Part shown: in pieces, positions 16,872 through 25,983 of the stretch
Layout: every line of letters starts with the position of its first letter
Position numbering within the stretch: position 1 is the stretch's first letter
Assembly (NCBI GenBank): GCA_902796945.1
Contig: CADBQR010000024.1
Coordinates: 1-50,343 of the forward strand
Length of the DNA stretch: 50,343 nucleotides
Direction of reading: 5' to 3'
Source of the DNA: an uncultured Acidaminococcus sp.
GTDB taxonomy: Bacteria; Bacillota; Negativicutes; Acidaminococcales; Acidaminococcaceae
Notes under the pieces: model-generated
Seen by the model: only the letters and a program-made list of their open reading frames with translations
The model's database searches: none
What the model was told of the DNA's origin: nothing
Translations under genes and position numbers: made by a program

Positions 16872-17172
16872 TCCTCCTCCTTTCGCATATAGGGCTTTTT
16901 CTGGCTCCAGGCGGGGATTCCTGCTGCCAGAAAATAAATGGGTCGGTTCCTGGTATAAAAGGGTGAAAAGGAACGATATCTTTTTCGGGAAACCGGATAC
17001 CGTCATCCCGGCAAGGGATTTTTACAGAGGCGTCCAGGCAGGCCAGCCTCCTGGTCAGTGCCGGATCCTGTGATGCAAAGATTCCCAGTACCCGATGCGG
17101 CCTTCTGATATTCCAAAGGACCAGGAAGGCCTGGGAAATACAAACGGCCTGGACCCATCCGTTTTCAGGCAT
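16872..17172 (-). other. Open stretch of uncertain coding value before gspF
   Basis: An ATG at 17172 opens a frame (MPENGWVQAVCISQAFLV and on) that runs through this whole gap and 113 bp into gspF. The ATG follows a terminator U-tract directly and has no ribosome site. I cannot name a family. It may be a remnant of a gene such as a pilus protein, or chance. A promoter for the gspF operon should lie here but none stands out. Confidence 0.25.
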
Positions 17173-17204
17173 AAAAAAACCTGCTGCAACGCAGCAGGTT
17201 TTTG
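17173..17204 (-). terminator. Terminator after nrdR
   Basis: ACCTGCTGC and GCAGCAGGT form a perfect 9-bp stem with a 3-nt loop, followed by seven T on the minus strand; the plus strand also has five T, so it may work both ways. It closes the dcw-nrdR transcript. Confidence 0.93.
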
Positions 17205-17205
17205 A

Positions 17206-17688
17206 TTATTTTTCCTTTGATGGATCAGTGGCGTCCACTTTCTTCAGCATACCCTGAATTTCCTGCATGAAGTTATTCACGTCAGCAAATTGCCGGTAAA
17301 CAGAAGCAAAACGGACATAGGCAATCTGATCGATTTTTTCCAGATGTTTCATGACGGTCTCGCCAATGAGGGTCGATTTGACCTCGCTCTCTCCCAAGGA
17401 CCGCAGTTCCCGTTCAACCCCGGCAGCGATTTCCTGGATCTGCTCGTAGGAGAACGGTCTTTTTTCAAAGGCCTTGAGCAATCCCGCAATCAGCTTTTGG
17501 TTATCAAAGAGTTCCCGACGGCCGTCCTTCTTGATGACAAGAAGGGGCGTTTCCTCGTATTTTTCATACGTCGTGAAGCGGCGCCCGCACTGCGGACATT
17601 CCCGGCGGCGGCGTATGGATGTCCCGTTATCCACTGAACGGGAATCAATGACACGGCTGTCAGCAAAAGAACAGAAAGGGCATTTCAT
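17206..17688 (-). CDS. nrdR: Ribonucleotide reductase repressor NrdR
   Basis: NrdR senses ATP and dATP and represses ribonucleotide reductase genes. The 160-aa protein has the N-terminal zinc ribbon (CPFC and CPQCGRRFTTYE, residues 3-40) and the ATP-cone domain (about 49-139, with VIKKDGRRELFD). GAGGTG lies 6 nt before the ATG. It follows ftsZ by 25 bp and is the last gene of the dcw unit. Confidence 0.97.
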   Translation of the reverse strand: MKCPFCSFADSRVIDSRSVDNGTSIRRRRECPQCGRRFTTYEKYEETPLLVIKKDGRRELFDNQKLIAGLLKAFEKRPFSYEQIQEIAAGVERELRSLGESEVKSTLIGETVMKHLEKIDQIAYVRFASVYRQFADVNNFMQEIQGMLKKVDATDPSKEK

Positions 17689-17713
17689 AAGCTACACCTC
17701 AATCCGGAAGAAA

Positions 17714-18829
17714 TTATTTATTGCGGATCCAGGGCGGAATCTCCGAGCTGGGAGCACTGAAGGAGCTTACCTTGGAAGCGGCTTCTTTCTCAGCGGATCG
17801 GGTCAGACGGCTGGTCGGAGTTTCCGGTTTGACGAAGTTTTTCGGCTGTACGGTCTTGGAACCGTTTGCATCATCAATGCCCGTGGCAATGACGGTGACG
17901 CGAATGGAATCGCCCATGTTTTCGTCAATGGTAGCACCGAAAATAATGGTGGCATCGGGATCAACGGCATCCGTAATGATCTTGCTGGCTTCGTTGACAT
18001 CGATGAGGGACAGGTTCGGGCCGCCGGTGATGTTCAGGAGAACACCTTTGGCTCCGGAAATGGTGCTGTCCAGCAGCGGGCTCTTGATTGCGGCTTCAGC
18101 AGCTGCAGCGGCACCTTCTTCCCCATTGGAAGTACCAATCCCCATCATGGCAGAACCGGCATTGGTCATGATGGTTTTCACATCGTTGAAGTCCACATTG
18201 ATCAGACCAGGAACACTGATCAGATCGGAAATGCCCTGTACGCCCTGACGCAGTACATCATCGGCAATCTTGAAGGCATCTACCATGGAAGTTCTTCTGT
18301 CCACAACCTGGAGCAGGCGGTCATTCGGGATCGTGATCAGCGCGTCCACCTTGCTCTTCAGGTTGGCAATGCCCTGTTCGGCCACATTGAAACGACGACG
18401 GCCTTCAAAAGTAAAAGGTTTCGTAACAACGCCAACGGTCAGTGCACCGGCCTGTTTGGCACATTCAGCAACGATGTGAGCAGCACCCGTACCAGTGCCG
18501 CCGCCCATACCGGCCGTAACGAATACCATATCGGCACCTTTGAACAGCTCAGCGATCTGATCCTTGGATTCTTCAGCTGCCTTTTCCCCTACTTCAGGAT
18601 CGGCACCAGCGCCCAATCCCTTCGTTACTTCTTCACCAATCTGGATCTTGGTCGGTGCCTTGGAAGTCCGCAGCGCCTGTGCATCACAGTTCACCGCAAT
18701 GAATTCCACACCCTGCAGCCCGGTATCGATCATCCGATTCACGGCATTGTTTCCGCCGCCGCCGACACCGATTACTTTAATTTTTTCCAGGGGTTGTACA
18801 TCAGCCTTTGCCTTTTCAGGTTCAAACAT
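17714..18829 (-). CDS. ftsZ: Cell division protein FtsZ
   Basis: FtsZ is the tubulin-like GTPase that forms the division ring. The 371-aa protein has [16 protein letters not shown] near the start, the tubulin signature [11 protein letters not shown] (about residue 105), the T7 loop [10 protein letters not shown] and a conserved C-terminal tail [10 protein letters not shown] that binds partners such as FtsA, SepF or ZipA. AGGAGG lies 8 nt before the ATG at 18829; the ATG at 18880 has no ribosome site. It has its own promoter. No ftsA precedes it. Confidence 0.98.
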   Translation of the reverse strand: MFEPEKAKADVQPLEKIKVIGVGGGGNNAVNRMIDTGLQGVEFIAVNCDAQALRTSKAPTKIQIGEEVTKGLGAGADPEVGEKAAEESKDQIAELFKGADMVFVTAGMGGGTGTGAAHIVAECAKQAGALTVGVVTKPFTFEGRRRFNVAEQGIANLKSKVDALITIPNDRLLQVVDRRTSMVDAFKIADDVLRQGVQGISDLISVPGLINVDFNDVKTIMTNAGSAMMGIGTSNGEEGAAAAAEAAIKSPLLDSTISGAKGVLLNITGGPNLSLIDVNEASKIITDAVDPDATIIFGATIDENMGDSIRVTVIATGIDDANGSKTVQPKNFVKPETPTSRLTRSAEKEAASKVSSFSAPSSEIPPWIRNK

Positions 18830-18898
18830 CTCCAGGTCCTCCTCACATCGAATATCTGAATAGGGTTGTTCAATCAACATGTAAATACTCTGTACTAT

Positions 18899-18927
18899 AG
18901 TATACCATCTGATTCGACGGATTTCAC
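18899..18927 (-). promoter_or_regulatory. Likely promoter of ftsZ
   Basis: GTGAAA (18922-18927) and TATACT (18899-18904) are 17 bp apart on the minus strand, in the 120-bp gap between sbp and ftsZ. It would allow ftsZ to be expressed apart from the upstream cell-wall genes. Confidence 0.6.
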
Positions 18928-18949
18928 GTACTTTTCAAAGAAAATCACA

Positions 18950-19276
18950 CTATTTCTTCATAAAAAGTCGACGGATAATGGCAATATTATTAAAAATACG
19001 AAGTCCGAAGGCAAGTAATGCCACATAGTACAGGTCAATTCCCAGTCTCATGCCAAAATAGCAGAGAAAAACAGCGAAAATACCGTTTGCAAAAAAGCCA
19101 CTAATGAAGACACTGCTGTCATAAGTTCCTTCCTTAACGGCACGAAGGCCCCCAAATCCTGCATCAAGCGATGCCATAAAGGCAACGGCCACCAATTTGC
19201 TGTATACCTGCGGGAATACGGGCAGGTATATTCCCAGGCCAATGCCCAGGACCAATCCAAGGACGGCATACAACAT
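18950..19276 (-). CDS. sbp: Small basic protein Sbp (DUF1290)
   Basis: A 108-aa membrane protein with three or four hydrophobic segments and the family pattern LDAGFGGLRAVKEG followed by GFFANGIFAVFLCYFG, ending in the basic tail RRLFMKK. Sbp lies next to ftsZ or in the dcw cluster in many Firmicutes, as here; its role is not well known. It follows the DUF881 gene by 2 bp. Confidence 0.93.
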   Translation of the reverse strand: MLYAVLGLVLGIGLGIYLPVFPQVYSKLVAVAFMASLDAGFGGLRAVKEGTYDSSVFISGFFANGIFAVFLCYFGMRLGIDLYYVALLAFGLRIFNNIAIIRRLFMKK

Positions 19277-19278
19277 GA

Positions 19279-19971
19279 TTACGCATCCTCCTTTGGTTTG
19301 GCAAATTCATAATGCCGTGCTCTTTTATAAGCCGGTACAAGCAATTTTTTCTTTTGCTCCACTTCCACGCTGATTCCCCAGAATTTCAGCGTTTCCACGA
19401 CCCCACCGCGAAGGCGGAGTGCACTTTCCAGGTTTTTCGGGTCGCCGATGGCAGAAATCACATAAGGCGGGGAAAACCGGGTATTGTTGATGGAAACCGT
19501 TGGCCCGGCACAGCGGATCTCGGAGATATCCAGGATCCGTTCATCATTCAGGGCCAGTGCTTCCGCCCCCGCCGCCCGCAGTTCGTTCAGGATGCGGAGG
19601 ATATCATCATCGTGGATGATATACAGGTTGGGGTCCTCACCGCTTTTGGCCTGGACCTTGCTGTCGTTCAGCGTCACAACCACGCCCGGTCCCTCCAGGG
19701 CAACTTCCCCGGCCCGCACTTTCAGGGCCTGTTGTGCCTTCGGGTCACCGGCCCCCACGCCGGCTTTTTCCATTTTCTTTATGCGTTCCTGTAACGTCTT
19801 GTTTTCCTTTTCGGCGATCTTGACTTTTTCCACCAGATCCTCCGCCCGCTGCTGATTGATATTGGTGCGGGCGAATTCCGCACTACGGAACTGCGTGGAA
19901 ATCATTCCGCCAAGCACGAAGAAGACGAGGAACATAAAGAATTTTTCTTTCTTATCCTTGCAGTGAATCAT
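19279..19971 (-). CDS. DUF881 membrane protein of the division cluster
   Basis: The 230-aa protein has an N-terminal membrane segment (FFMFLVFFVLGGMIS), a coiled coil (about residues 38-70, RAEDLVEKVKIAEKENKTL) and a DUF881 domain (about 85-215) with VVVTLNDSK, IHDDDILRILNELRAAGAEA and ISEIRCAGPTV. It is found between ftsQ and sbp in Firmicutes (YlxW/YlxX group). A role in division is inferred from position. It is 27 bp after ftsQ. Confidence 0.92.
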   Translation of the reverse strand: MIHCKDKKEKFFMFLVFFVLGGMISTQFRSAEFARTNINQQRAEDLVEKVKIAEKENKTLQERIKKMEKAGVGAGDPKAQQALKVRAGEVALEGPGVVVTLNDSKVQAKSGEDPNLYIIHDDDILRILNELRAAGAEALALNDERILDISEIRCAGPTVSINNTRFSPPYVISAIGDPKNLESALRLRGGVVETLKFWGISVEVEQKKKLLVPAYKRARHYEFAKPKEDA

Positions 19972-19998
19972 ACGCTCCCCTTCTTACTTGAGCTTCCA

Positions 19999-20859
19999 TT
20001 ACTTAAGCTTGATATAAGGCTTTTCATACGTCAGGTCGATGTATTTGGCCTTTATTTTCCTGGATTCCATTTTTCCGCACAACATGGTGAATGTCCCGAT
20101 TTTATCGAGGGCATTTTCATAATCCCCCACCACGATGGGAATCCCGTCTTCCAGGTGGACGGTGATATGCATCCGGTCGTCCAGGGAAATCTCAGCAATC
20201 CGGTTCCGGAGATCCGTATCCAGGCGGTTCAGGAAGGTCAGCATCCCTTTCAGGTTCTCATCTTCCAGCACATCGCCCTGCAAAAGGCTTCCCCCGCGAT
20301 ACCCCGTCACCAACGGAGCCTCGGCATCCGGGATGCCCCGGGTGACGGATAAAACATGCCCGGAATAGGACACCTTGGCATAGCCGTCATTACATTCCAG
20401 GTAAACCCCCGGTTCCCGCTCCTTGATGTCAACCTTCAGCAGGTTCGGGAATCCAAAGGAAACGGAAACCTTTTCCACCCGTACATCTTCCCTGAGCAGG
20501 GCTTCCAATTGGGAGCGGTCAATGTTGAAGATGTTGAGAGGCTCTTCCAGACCGGCTTTTTCCATGACCTCTTCGGTTGTAATGGTCCTGGCATTGACCA
20601 CCTTTACATGTCCGAAATGAAGCCAGGGACGGTGAAGCAGGAAGAGAATCCCCGCAGCAGCCACGATGACCCTCAGCAAGGCTCCGGTGACCTGCGGGGA
20701 AACGGGAATGTGAGGCAAATGGAAACGACGTCGTTTTTTTACCTTATGGCCTTCAGGCGGCTTCTCCTTTCCTGCCCCAGGCTCCCCACCGGCTTGCTTT
20801 TGGGAAGGCGGCACAGGCACACGGAAAGGCTGCCTGTTCCATTTCCTTGGCGTATCCAT
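19999..20859 (-). CDS. ftsQ: Cell division protein FtsQ/DivIB
   Basis: FtsQ/DivIB joins FtsL and FtsB in the complex that activates septal wall synthesis. The 286-aa protein has a basic cytoplasmic N-terminus of about 65 residues, one membrane segment (LRVIVAAAGILFLL), a POTRA domain (HVKVVNARTITTEEVMEKAG) and the beta domain ending near EKPYIKLK. The basic, proline-rich tail is long. It starts 2 bp after ddl ends. Confidence 0.93.
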   Translation of the reverse strand: MDTPRKWNRQPFRVPVPPSQKQAGGEPGAGKEKPPEGHKVKKRRRFHLPHIPVSPQVTGALLRVIVAAAGILFLLHRPWLHFGHVKVVNARTITTEEVMEKAGLEEPLNIFNIDRSQLEALLREDVRVEKVSVSFGFPNLLKVDIKEREPGVYLECNDGYAKVSYSGHVLSVTRGIPDAEAPLVTGYRGGSLLQGDVLEDENLKGMLTFLNRLDTDLRNRIAEISLDDRMHITVHLEDGIPIVVGDYENALDKIGTFTMLCGKMESRKIKAKYIDLTYEKPYIKLK

Positions 20860-20861
20860 GA

Positions 20862-21797
20862 TCAGTTATGGGCAGCCAGGAGGATTTTTTCGCACAGGTC
20901 AGGGAAGGAATATCCCATGGCAGCGGCGGCCTTCGGAATCAGGCTGGTCGCCGTCATGCCGGGTACCGTGTTGACTTCCAGGACGATGAAATTGCCTTTT
21001 TCATCCACCATCTCGTCGACACGGGCAACCCCGCTGCAGCCAAGGGCCTTATAGGCCTTGAGGGCTTCCGCCTGCATTTTTTTCGTCAGTTCCGGATCAA
21101 AAGGAGCCGGACAGGTGTAGGTCGTGGCACCTTTTGTATATTTATTATGGTAATTGTAATAGTCCGTATGCGGTTCAATGAGTACTAGCGGCATAGCGAC
21201 CGGTTCACCATCTTCGCCCATCATGACACCGGCAGCCACTTCCTTGCCGTTGAAATATTGTTCTGCCAGGACCAGGTTCCCATAGGAAAAGGCTTCTTCC
21301 AGGGCCTTGTCCAGGTCAGCCTCGCTTTTTACGATGGTAACGCCGATGCTGGATCCCTGTTCAGCCGGTTTCACGACGGCAGGGATTCCCAGCTCCTTAA
21401 CGATCCGTTCCTTAGCGGAAGCGGCATCCTTTTTTGTCAGGTAGAGGCATTTGGCGGTGGAAACTCCGGCTGCCTCAAACATGCGCTTGCTATAGAATTT
21501 GTTCATGGCAAGGGCACTTGCCAGCACCCCGGACCCGGTATAAGGAAGGCCCAGCATTTCCAGAACAGCCTGCATGCGGCCGTCCTCCCCGTAAAGGCCA
21601 TGGACCGCGTTGAATACCACGCGGATGCCCAGGTCTTCCAGCTGCTGTTGGAAAATGGGCACATCAAGGTCCACAGGAATGACATTGTATCCTTTTTCAC
21701 GCAGGGCGTCGACAATGGCACCGCCCGTAGAAAGGGAAACTTCCCGTTCCTTGGAGGGGCCCCCCATAACAACTGCAACACGTTCATTCTTATTCAT
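20862..21797 (-). CDS. ddl: D-alanine--D-alanine ligase
   Basis: Ddl joins two D-alanines for the peptidoglycan stem. The 311-aa ATP-grasp protein has GGPSKEREVSLSTG at the N-terminus, VVKPAEQGSSIGVTIV for ATP binding, and EVNTVPGMTATSLIPKAA at the C-terminus with the metal ligands. GGAGG lies 7 nt before the ATG at 21797; the ATG at 21803 is only 1 nt away from it. It overlaps murC by 8 bp. Position after murC replaces the usual murB. Confidence 0.97.
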   Translation of the reverse strand: MNKNERVAVVMGGPSKEREVSLSTGGAIVDALREKGYNVIPVDLDVPIFQQQLEDLGIRVVFNAVHGLYGEDGRMQAVLEMLGLPYTGSGVLASALAMNKFYSKRMFEAAGVSTAKCLYLTKKDAASAKERIVKELGIPAVVKPAEQGSSIGVTIVKSEADLDKALEEAFSYGNLVLAEQYFNGKEVAAGVMMGEDGEPVAMPLVLIEPHTDYYNYHNKYTKGATTYTCPAPFDPELTKKMQAEALKAYKALGCSGVARVDEMVDEKGNFIVLEVNTVPGMTATSLIPKAAAAMGYSFPDLCEKILLAAHN

Positions 21798-23184
21798 GTG
21801 CATTCCTCCGTTCTAATGCTTCTACAAGATTGACTCCCAGCTGATTGATGCTGCCCGCGCCAATGGTCATGACCAAATCCCCGGCTTCCACATGGTCCAG
21901 GAGATACCCCTGGATTTCATCAAAGCCCGACATGAACCGTACATGTTGTCCCGTCGTCTTCTGAATGGTTTCTGCCAGCATTTCGCCGGTCACTCCGGGA
22001 ATGGGTGCTTCACTGGCCGCATAGATATCCGTCACGATGAGTTCGTCGGCCTCCTTGAAGGCAACGGCGAAATCATTGAGCAGCAGCTTCGTCCTCGTAT
22101 AACGATGGGGCTGGAAAACACAGATAAGGCGCTTGGGCTGGGTCTGACGGGCGGCCTTGAGGGTGACCCGGATTTCCGTCGGATGATGGGCATAATCATC
22201 GACCACCCAGACGCCGTTTACACGGCCCTTTGTCTCAAAGCGGCGTTTGGCCCCGGTAAATTTCTCCAGAGAGGCAACAATCTGATTAAGGGGCAGTCCC
22301 AGTTCCCGTGCGGCGGCAATGGCGCCCAGGGAATTGAGGACGTTATGGCGGCCCGGCACAACCAGATGGCCTTCGCCGATCTTTTCGCCCTTGTAAAGGA
22401 TCTCATAGTGGGTGCCATCCTTGCCATAGACGATATTTTCGGCCCGATAATCGGCATCCTGGGAATCGATGCCATAGGAAATCACATGGGTATGCGTTTT
22501 TTCCCCGACACGACGGACCTTGGCATTATCGTAGCAGAGAATGGCTTTTCCCTCTGCCTTGACCTGATCGACAAACTGCTGGAACGCCTTTTGGATATTG
22601 GCTTCCGTTCCATAATGGTCCAGGTGATCGTTTTCAATATTGGTGACAACGGCCAGATAGGGATGGAATTTCAGGAAGGAACCATCGCTTTCATCCGCTT
22701 CCGCCACGACATAGTCGCTGTGTCCATTGACCGAGTTCGTTCCGAGGTTGCTGACGACACCGCCCACCACCACGGTCGGATCGATCCCGTTTTCGCAGGT
22801 AATGACACTCAGCATGGAGCTGGTCGTCGTCTTGCCATGGGCACCGGCAACGGCAATGCCCTTATGTTTGTTCATCAGGTAGGCCAGGACATCACTGCGG
22901 TGGATGACCGGAACCTTCCGCTTCCTGGCTTCCACCAATTCGGGGTTATCCTCATGGATGGCCGTCGAAACCACTACGGCTTCGGCCCGTTCAATCTGGC
23001 AGGCCGCATGCCCGATAAAGACCAGGGCACCTTCCTTTGCCAGCTGATTGGCCATATAGCCCGGTTTGGCATCCGAACCGGAAACGTGATATCCCCGCTT
23101 CATAAGGACATTGGCAAGGGCGCTCATACCGGCACCGCCAATGCCAATGAAGTGGATATTCCTGATTTTGTCCAAATCCAACAC
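21790..23184 (-). CDS. murC: UDP-N-acetylmuramate--L-alanine ligase
   Basis: MurC adds L-alanine to UDP-MurNAc, the first stem-peptide step. The 464-aa protein shows HFIGIGGAGMSALA at the N-terminus, the ATP site GAHGKTTTSSML (about residue 113) and VDDYAHHPTEI in the C-terminal domain. The start is GTG, directly after the murG stop codon, with AGGGGGAA 8 nt upstream. Confidence 0.97.
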   Translation of the reverse strand: MLDLDKIRNIHFIGIGGAGMSALANVLMKRGYHVSGSDAKPGYMANQLAKEGALVFIGHAACQIERAEAVVVSTAIHEDNPELVEARKRKVPVIHRSDVLAYLMNKHKGIAVAGAHGKTTTSSMLSVITCENGIDPTVVVGGVVSNLGTNSVNGHSDYVVAEADESDGSFLKFHPYLAVVTNIENDHLDHYGTEANIQKAFQQFVDQVKAEGKAILCYDNAKVRRVGEKTHTHVISYGIDSQDADYRAENIVYGKDGTHYEILYKGEKIGEGHLVVPGRHNVLNSLGAIAAARELGLPLNQIVASLEKFTGAKRRFETKGRVNGVWVVDDYAHHPTEIRVTLKAARQTQPKRLICVFQPHRYTRTKLLLNDFAVAFKEADELIVTDIYAASEAPIPGVTGEMLAETIQKTTGQHVRFMSGFDEIQGYLLDHVEAGDLVMTIGAGSINQLGVNLVEALERRNAHE

Positions 23185-24303
23185 TTATACATTCCCCCTA
23201 TCCTGACGGACCATGTCCAGGGCCTGTCTGGCAATTTCATCCGCCGCGTCCGGCTTGCCGGCCCGCAGGGCTCCGCGATGCATCATATGCAGCAGATCAG
23301 GGTCCTTCAGCAGTTTTTCAATGGTATTCAGAAGAATTTCACCGGTAAGGTCCTTGTCCAGGATGACTTCAGCCGCGCCCTGCCCTTCCAGGGACCGGGC
23401 ATTGTATTCCTGATGATTGGCCGTCGCATAAGGGTAAGGAACCAGAATGGACGGCACACCCTTCACCATGAGTTCAGCCAGGCCAATGGCACCGGCCCGG
23501 GACACGGCCAGATCGGCCGCTGCGAGCGCCAGCGGCATATCATGCAGATACGGCACGATATGGAGATTGCTTTCACTGGCAATCGCTTCTCCCAGGGCTT
23601 CCATATGGTCCTTGTAACCATATTCGCCAGTAGCGTGAAGAATCTGGATATGACGATTTCCGGCCAGTTTCTTTTCAACGGGAATCATGCTCTGGTTGAT
23701 GGTCCGAGCGCCCCGGGAACCACCGAAAACCAGGAGGGTACGGCGGGCCGGATCCAATTGGAAGCGCTCCAGGGCCTCCTCCCGGGTGGCTTCCAGGATT
23801 TCCCGGCGGACCGGGTTGCCCGTAAGGATTTTTTTGGCATGGGAAGCAAAATACTTGCCCGCATCCTTATATCCTAAAAACACCTTATCCACCATGCGGG
23901 ACAGGATCTTATTGGTAACACCGGGCATGGCGTTCTGTTCCTGGATACAGGTCGGTACCCGTTTCATGGCTGCCCAGAAAAGGACCGGTCCGCAGACATA
24001 GCCTCCCGTACCTACCACAAGGTCCGGATTGATCCGGTTCACCAGGCGATACGCTTCCTGCATGCCCAGTACAAGTTCCCCGGCACTTTTCAGGGTGCTG
24101 ATTCCCAGGTGCCGTTCAAAGCCGGCTACCCGGATAAATTCAAGGGGATAGCCATAGCGGGGAACAATTTCCTTTTCCAGCCCTTTCCGGGTGCCGACAA
24201 AGGTAATCTCCGCATCAGGAACCTGCCTTCTGATGGCATCGGCAATGGTCAGTGCCGGATAGATATGGCCTCCGGTACCGCCGCCGGCAATAAGGACTTT
24301 CAT
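23185..24303 (-). CDS. murG: UDP-GlcNAc:lipid I transferase MurG
   Basis: MurG is the membrane-bound glycosyltransferase that makes lipid II from lipid I. The 372-aa protein has the N-terminal glycine loop IAGGGTGGHIYPA, VVGTGGYVCGPVL, and the nucleotide-sugar site VSRAGAIGLAELMVKGVPS (about residue 265). It overlaps murD by 4 bp and abuts murC. Confidence 0.97.
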   Translation of the reverse strand: MKVLIAGGGTGGHIYPALTIADAIRRQVPDAEITFVGTRKGLEKEIVPRYGYPLEFIRVAGFERHLGISTLKSAGELVLGMQEAYRLVNRINPDLVVGTGGYVCGPVLFWAAMKRVPTCIQEQNAMPGVTNKILSRMVDKVFLGYKDAGKYFASHAKKILTGNPVRREILEATREEALERFQLDPARRTLLVFGGSRGARTINQSMIPVEKKLAGNRHIQILHATGEYGYKDHMEALGEAIASESNLHIVPYLHDMPLALAAADLAVSRAGAIGLAELMVKGVPSILVPYPYATANHQEYNARSLEGQGAAEVILDKDLTGEILLNTIEKLLKDPDLLHMMHRGALRAGKPDAADEIARQALDMVRQDRGNV

Positions 24304-25682
24304 TGCTTTCCCTCCCCGGCTTCCTTTTCCAGGGTGCGGACAATCTTCTTGAAGACACGTCCCCTTTCCGGGAAGTTGGCAAACATGTCATAGGACGAGC
24401 AGGCCGGTGACAGCAGCACCACCTCTGGCGGTACAGCAATGGCATAAGCCTTGCGGACGGCATCCTCAAAGGAGCCGTCGATCATGATGATGTTCCTGAC
24501 GCCATTTTTGACGGCGGCTTCCTGGAAACGTTTTCTTGCCTCACCCAGAAGAATCAGGGCATCCGTCTTTTTGGCACAGGCCTGCATAAAGTCATCCAGG
24601 CCGGTCATCTTGTCGTGACCACCGGCCAGCAGGATCACATGGCCATCCTTGAAGGCTTCCAGCGCCTTTATGGCCGAATCCGTATTGGTAGCCTTGGAGT
24701 CATTGTAATAAGGAACGCCCTTGATGGTCGTCACGTATTCCAGGCGATGTTCAACTCCCTCAAAGGCCTTCAGGACCTTCGCCATGTTTTCCACCGTTAC
24801 GCCGGCAAAATGGCAGCACAGAATGGCAGCCAGCACGTTCTGTTCATTATGGGCGCCAAAAATCTGCAGGTCTGAAACCTTGCAGACCTTATGCAGCGTG
24901 CCATCTACCTTGAAGACAAACCAGCCATCCTCAATCCAGGCACCTTCCTTCAGCGGTTCTTCCGTGCTGAAGAAAAACACGCGGCTTTTGGCACGGTCCG
25001 CCAGACGGCGGGTGTTTTCATTGTCATAATTCAGGACCAGGACATCATCCGCGGTCTGACGCGCAAAGATCTGCGCCTTGGCGTCAATGTAATTTTCCAT
25101 ATTGCCATGCCGTTCAAAATGGTCCGGCGTGATATTGATGATGCAGGCAATCTGCGGATGGAACGTCGTCATTCCCTCCAGCTGGAAACTGGACAGTTCC
25201 GCAGCCACGTAGGAATCCGGGCCCATATGTTCCAGTTCCTTCGACAGGGCAAACCCAATGTTACCGGCCACCGTCGTGGGATGCGGCAGGGTTTCCAGCA
25301 TACGTCCCACCAGCGTCGTCGTGGTCGTTTTACCGTTCGTCCCGGTAATGCCGACCCAGGTTCCCTTATAAAGACGGCTGGCCTCTTCGGCTTCACCGAT
25401 GATTTCCATCTGAAGGTCGCGGGCTTTCTTCACGGTTTCCGTCGTAAAGGGAATGCCCGGGGAAATGATGAACAAATCACTTTCCCTCAGATACGGTTCC
25501 GGATCGACCCCGCAGACGTAGCGGCCCCCCTGTTTCGTAAAAGCGTCCAAAAAAACGGGCGCCAGTTCTTTCTTTTCATCGTTATACAAAATGACGCGGT
25601 CTCCCCTGTCTGCCAAGACCTGGGATACTCCCTGGCCGCTGATCCCAGCGCCATAAACAAATACTGTCCGGCTGTTTCCCAA
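24300..25682 (-). CDS. murD: UDP-MurNAc-L-alanine--D-glutamate ligase
   Basis: MurD adds D-glutamate to the stem peptide. The 460-aa protein has VYGAGISGQGVSQVLAD, the ATP loop GITGTNGKTTTTTLVG (about residue 113), NITPDHFERHG and YYNDSKATNTDS. The start is TTG with AGGGGG 8 nt upstream, which fits the family N-terminus. A 301-bp gap with a folded element lies upstream; ftsW, often next to murD, is absent. Confidence 0.96.
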   Translation of the reverse strand: MGNSRTVFVYGAGISGQGVSQVLADRGDRVILYNDEKKELAPVFLDAFTKQGGRYVCGVDPEPYLRESDLFIISPGIPFTTETVKKARDLQMEIIGEAEEASRLYKGTWVGITGTNGKTTTTTLVGRMLETLPHPTTVAGNIGFALSKELEHMGPDSYVAAELSSFQLEGMTTFHPQIACIINITPDHFERHGNMENYIDAKAQIFARQTADDVLVLNYDNENTRRLADRAKSRVFFFSTEEPLKEGAWIEDGWFVFKVDGTLHKVCKVSDLQIFGAHNEQNVLAAILCCHFAGVTVENMAKVLKAFEGVEHRLEYVTTIKGVPYYNDSKATNTDSAIKALEAFKDGHVILLAGGHDKMTGLDDFMQACAKKTDALILLGEARKRFQEAAVKNGVRNIIMIDGSFEDAVRKAYAIAVPPEVVLLSPACSSYDMFANFPERGRVFKKIVRTLEKEAGEGKQ

Positions 25683-25869
25683 TTTGATTGCCCCCTATTT
25701 GTAGACTGGATACTATCTAAGCTTGTAAAAACAAGGATTATTCGAAGGAATTAACGGTTAGCGGTTCGTGCTGCAGTACCGGCAGCGGCTTTGGCCATTG
25801 CCGGTTTCAGGCACCGCAGCCGCCGCTGCCCTTCACAACGCATCATATAAGACTCACCATTCGTAACAC

Positions 25870-25944
25870 ATTGCTTAAAGTTGGAAATTCCTGACCAGGG
25901 GAACGAACCCCCTTCCGTGCCCACTTCCATGCGTCTAAAGCAAT
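25870..25944 (-). other. Nested inverted repeats in the mraY-murD gap
   Basis: The 301-bp gap 25683-25983 holds no convincing gene. On either strand three nested pairings occur: ATTGCTT with AAGCAAT (25870-25876, 25938-25944), TGGAA with TTCCA (25882-25886, 25925-25929), and GGGG with CCCC around a 6-nt loop (25898-25911). This could be an RNA element that controls murD and the genes after it. The inner hairpin looks like a tRNA T-arm, but no full tRNA can be drawn. Confidence 0.4.
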
Positions 25945-25983
25945 CCGGCACATTTTGGCACCGCGACCTGCAGCAGATTCAAT

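Noticed and set aside
21892-23877. Open frame of 661 codons on the plus strand
   Set aside because: It lies antisense to murC and murG, which have full family motifs. Long antisense frames are common in GC-rich genes.
25890-25930. tRNA-like T-arm
   Set aside because: No matching acceptor stem, D-arm and anticodon arm can be drawn around it.
25751-25951. Small 66-codon frame in the mraY-murD gap
   Set aside because: No ribosome site and low-complexity alanine-rich end; the inverted repeats are a better explanation for conservation, if any.
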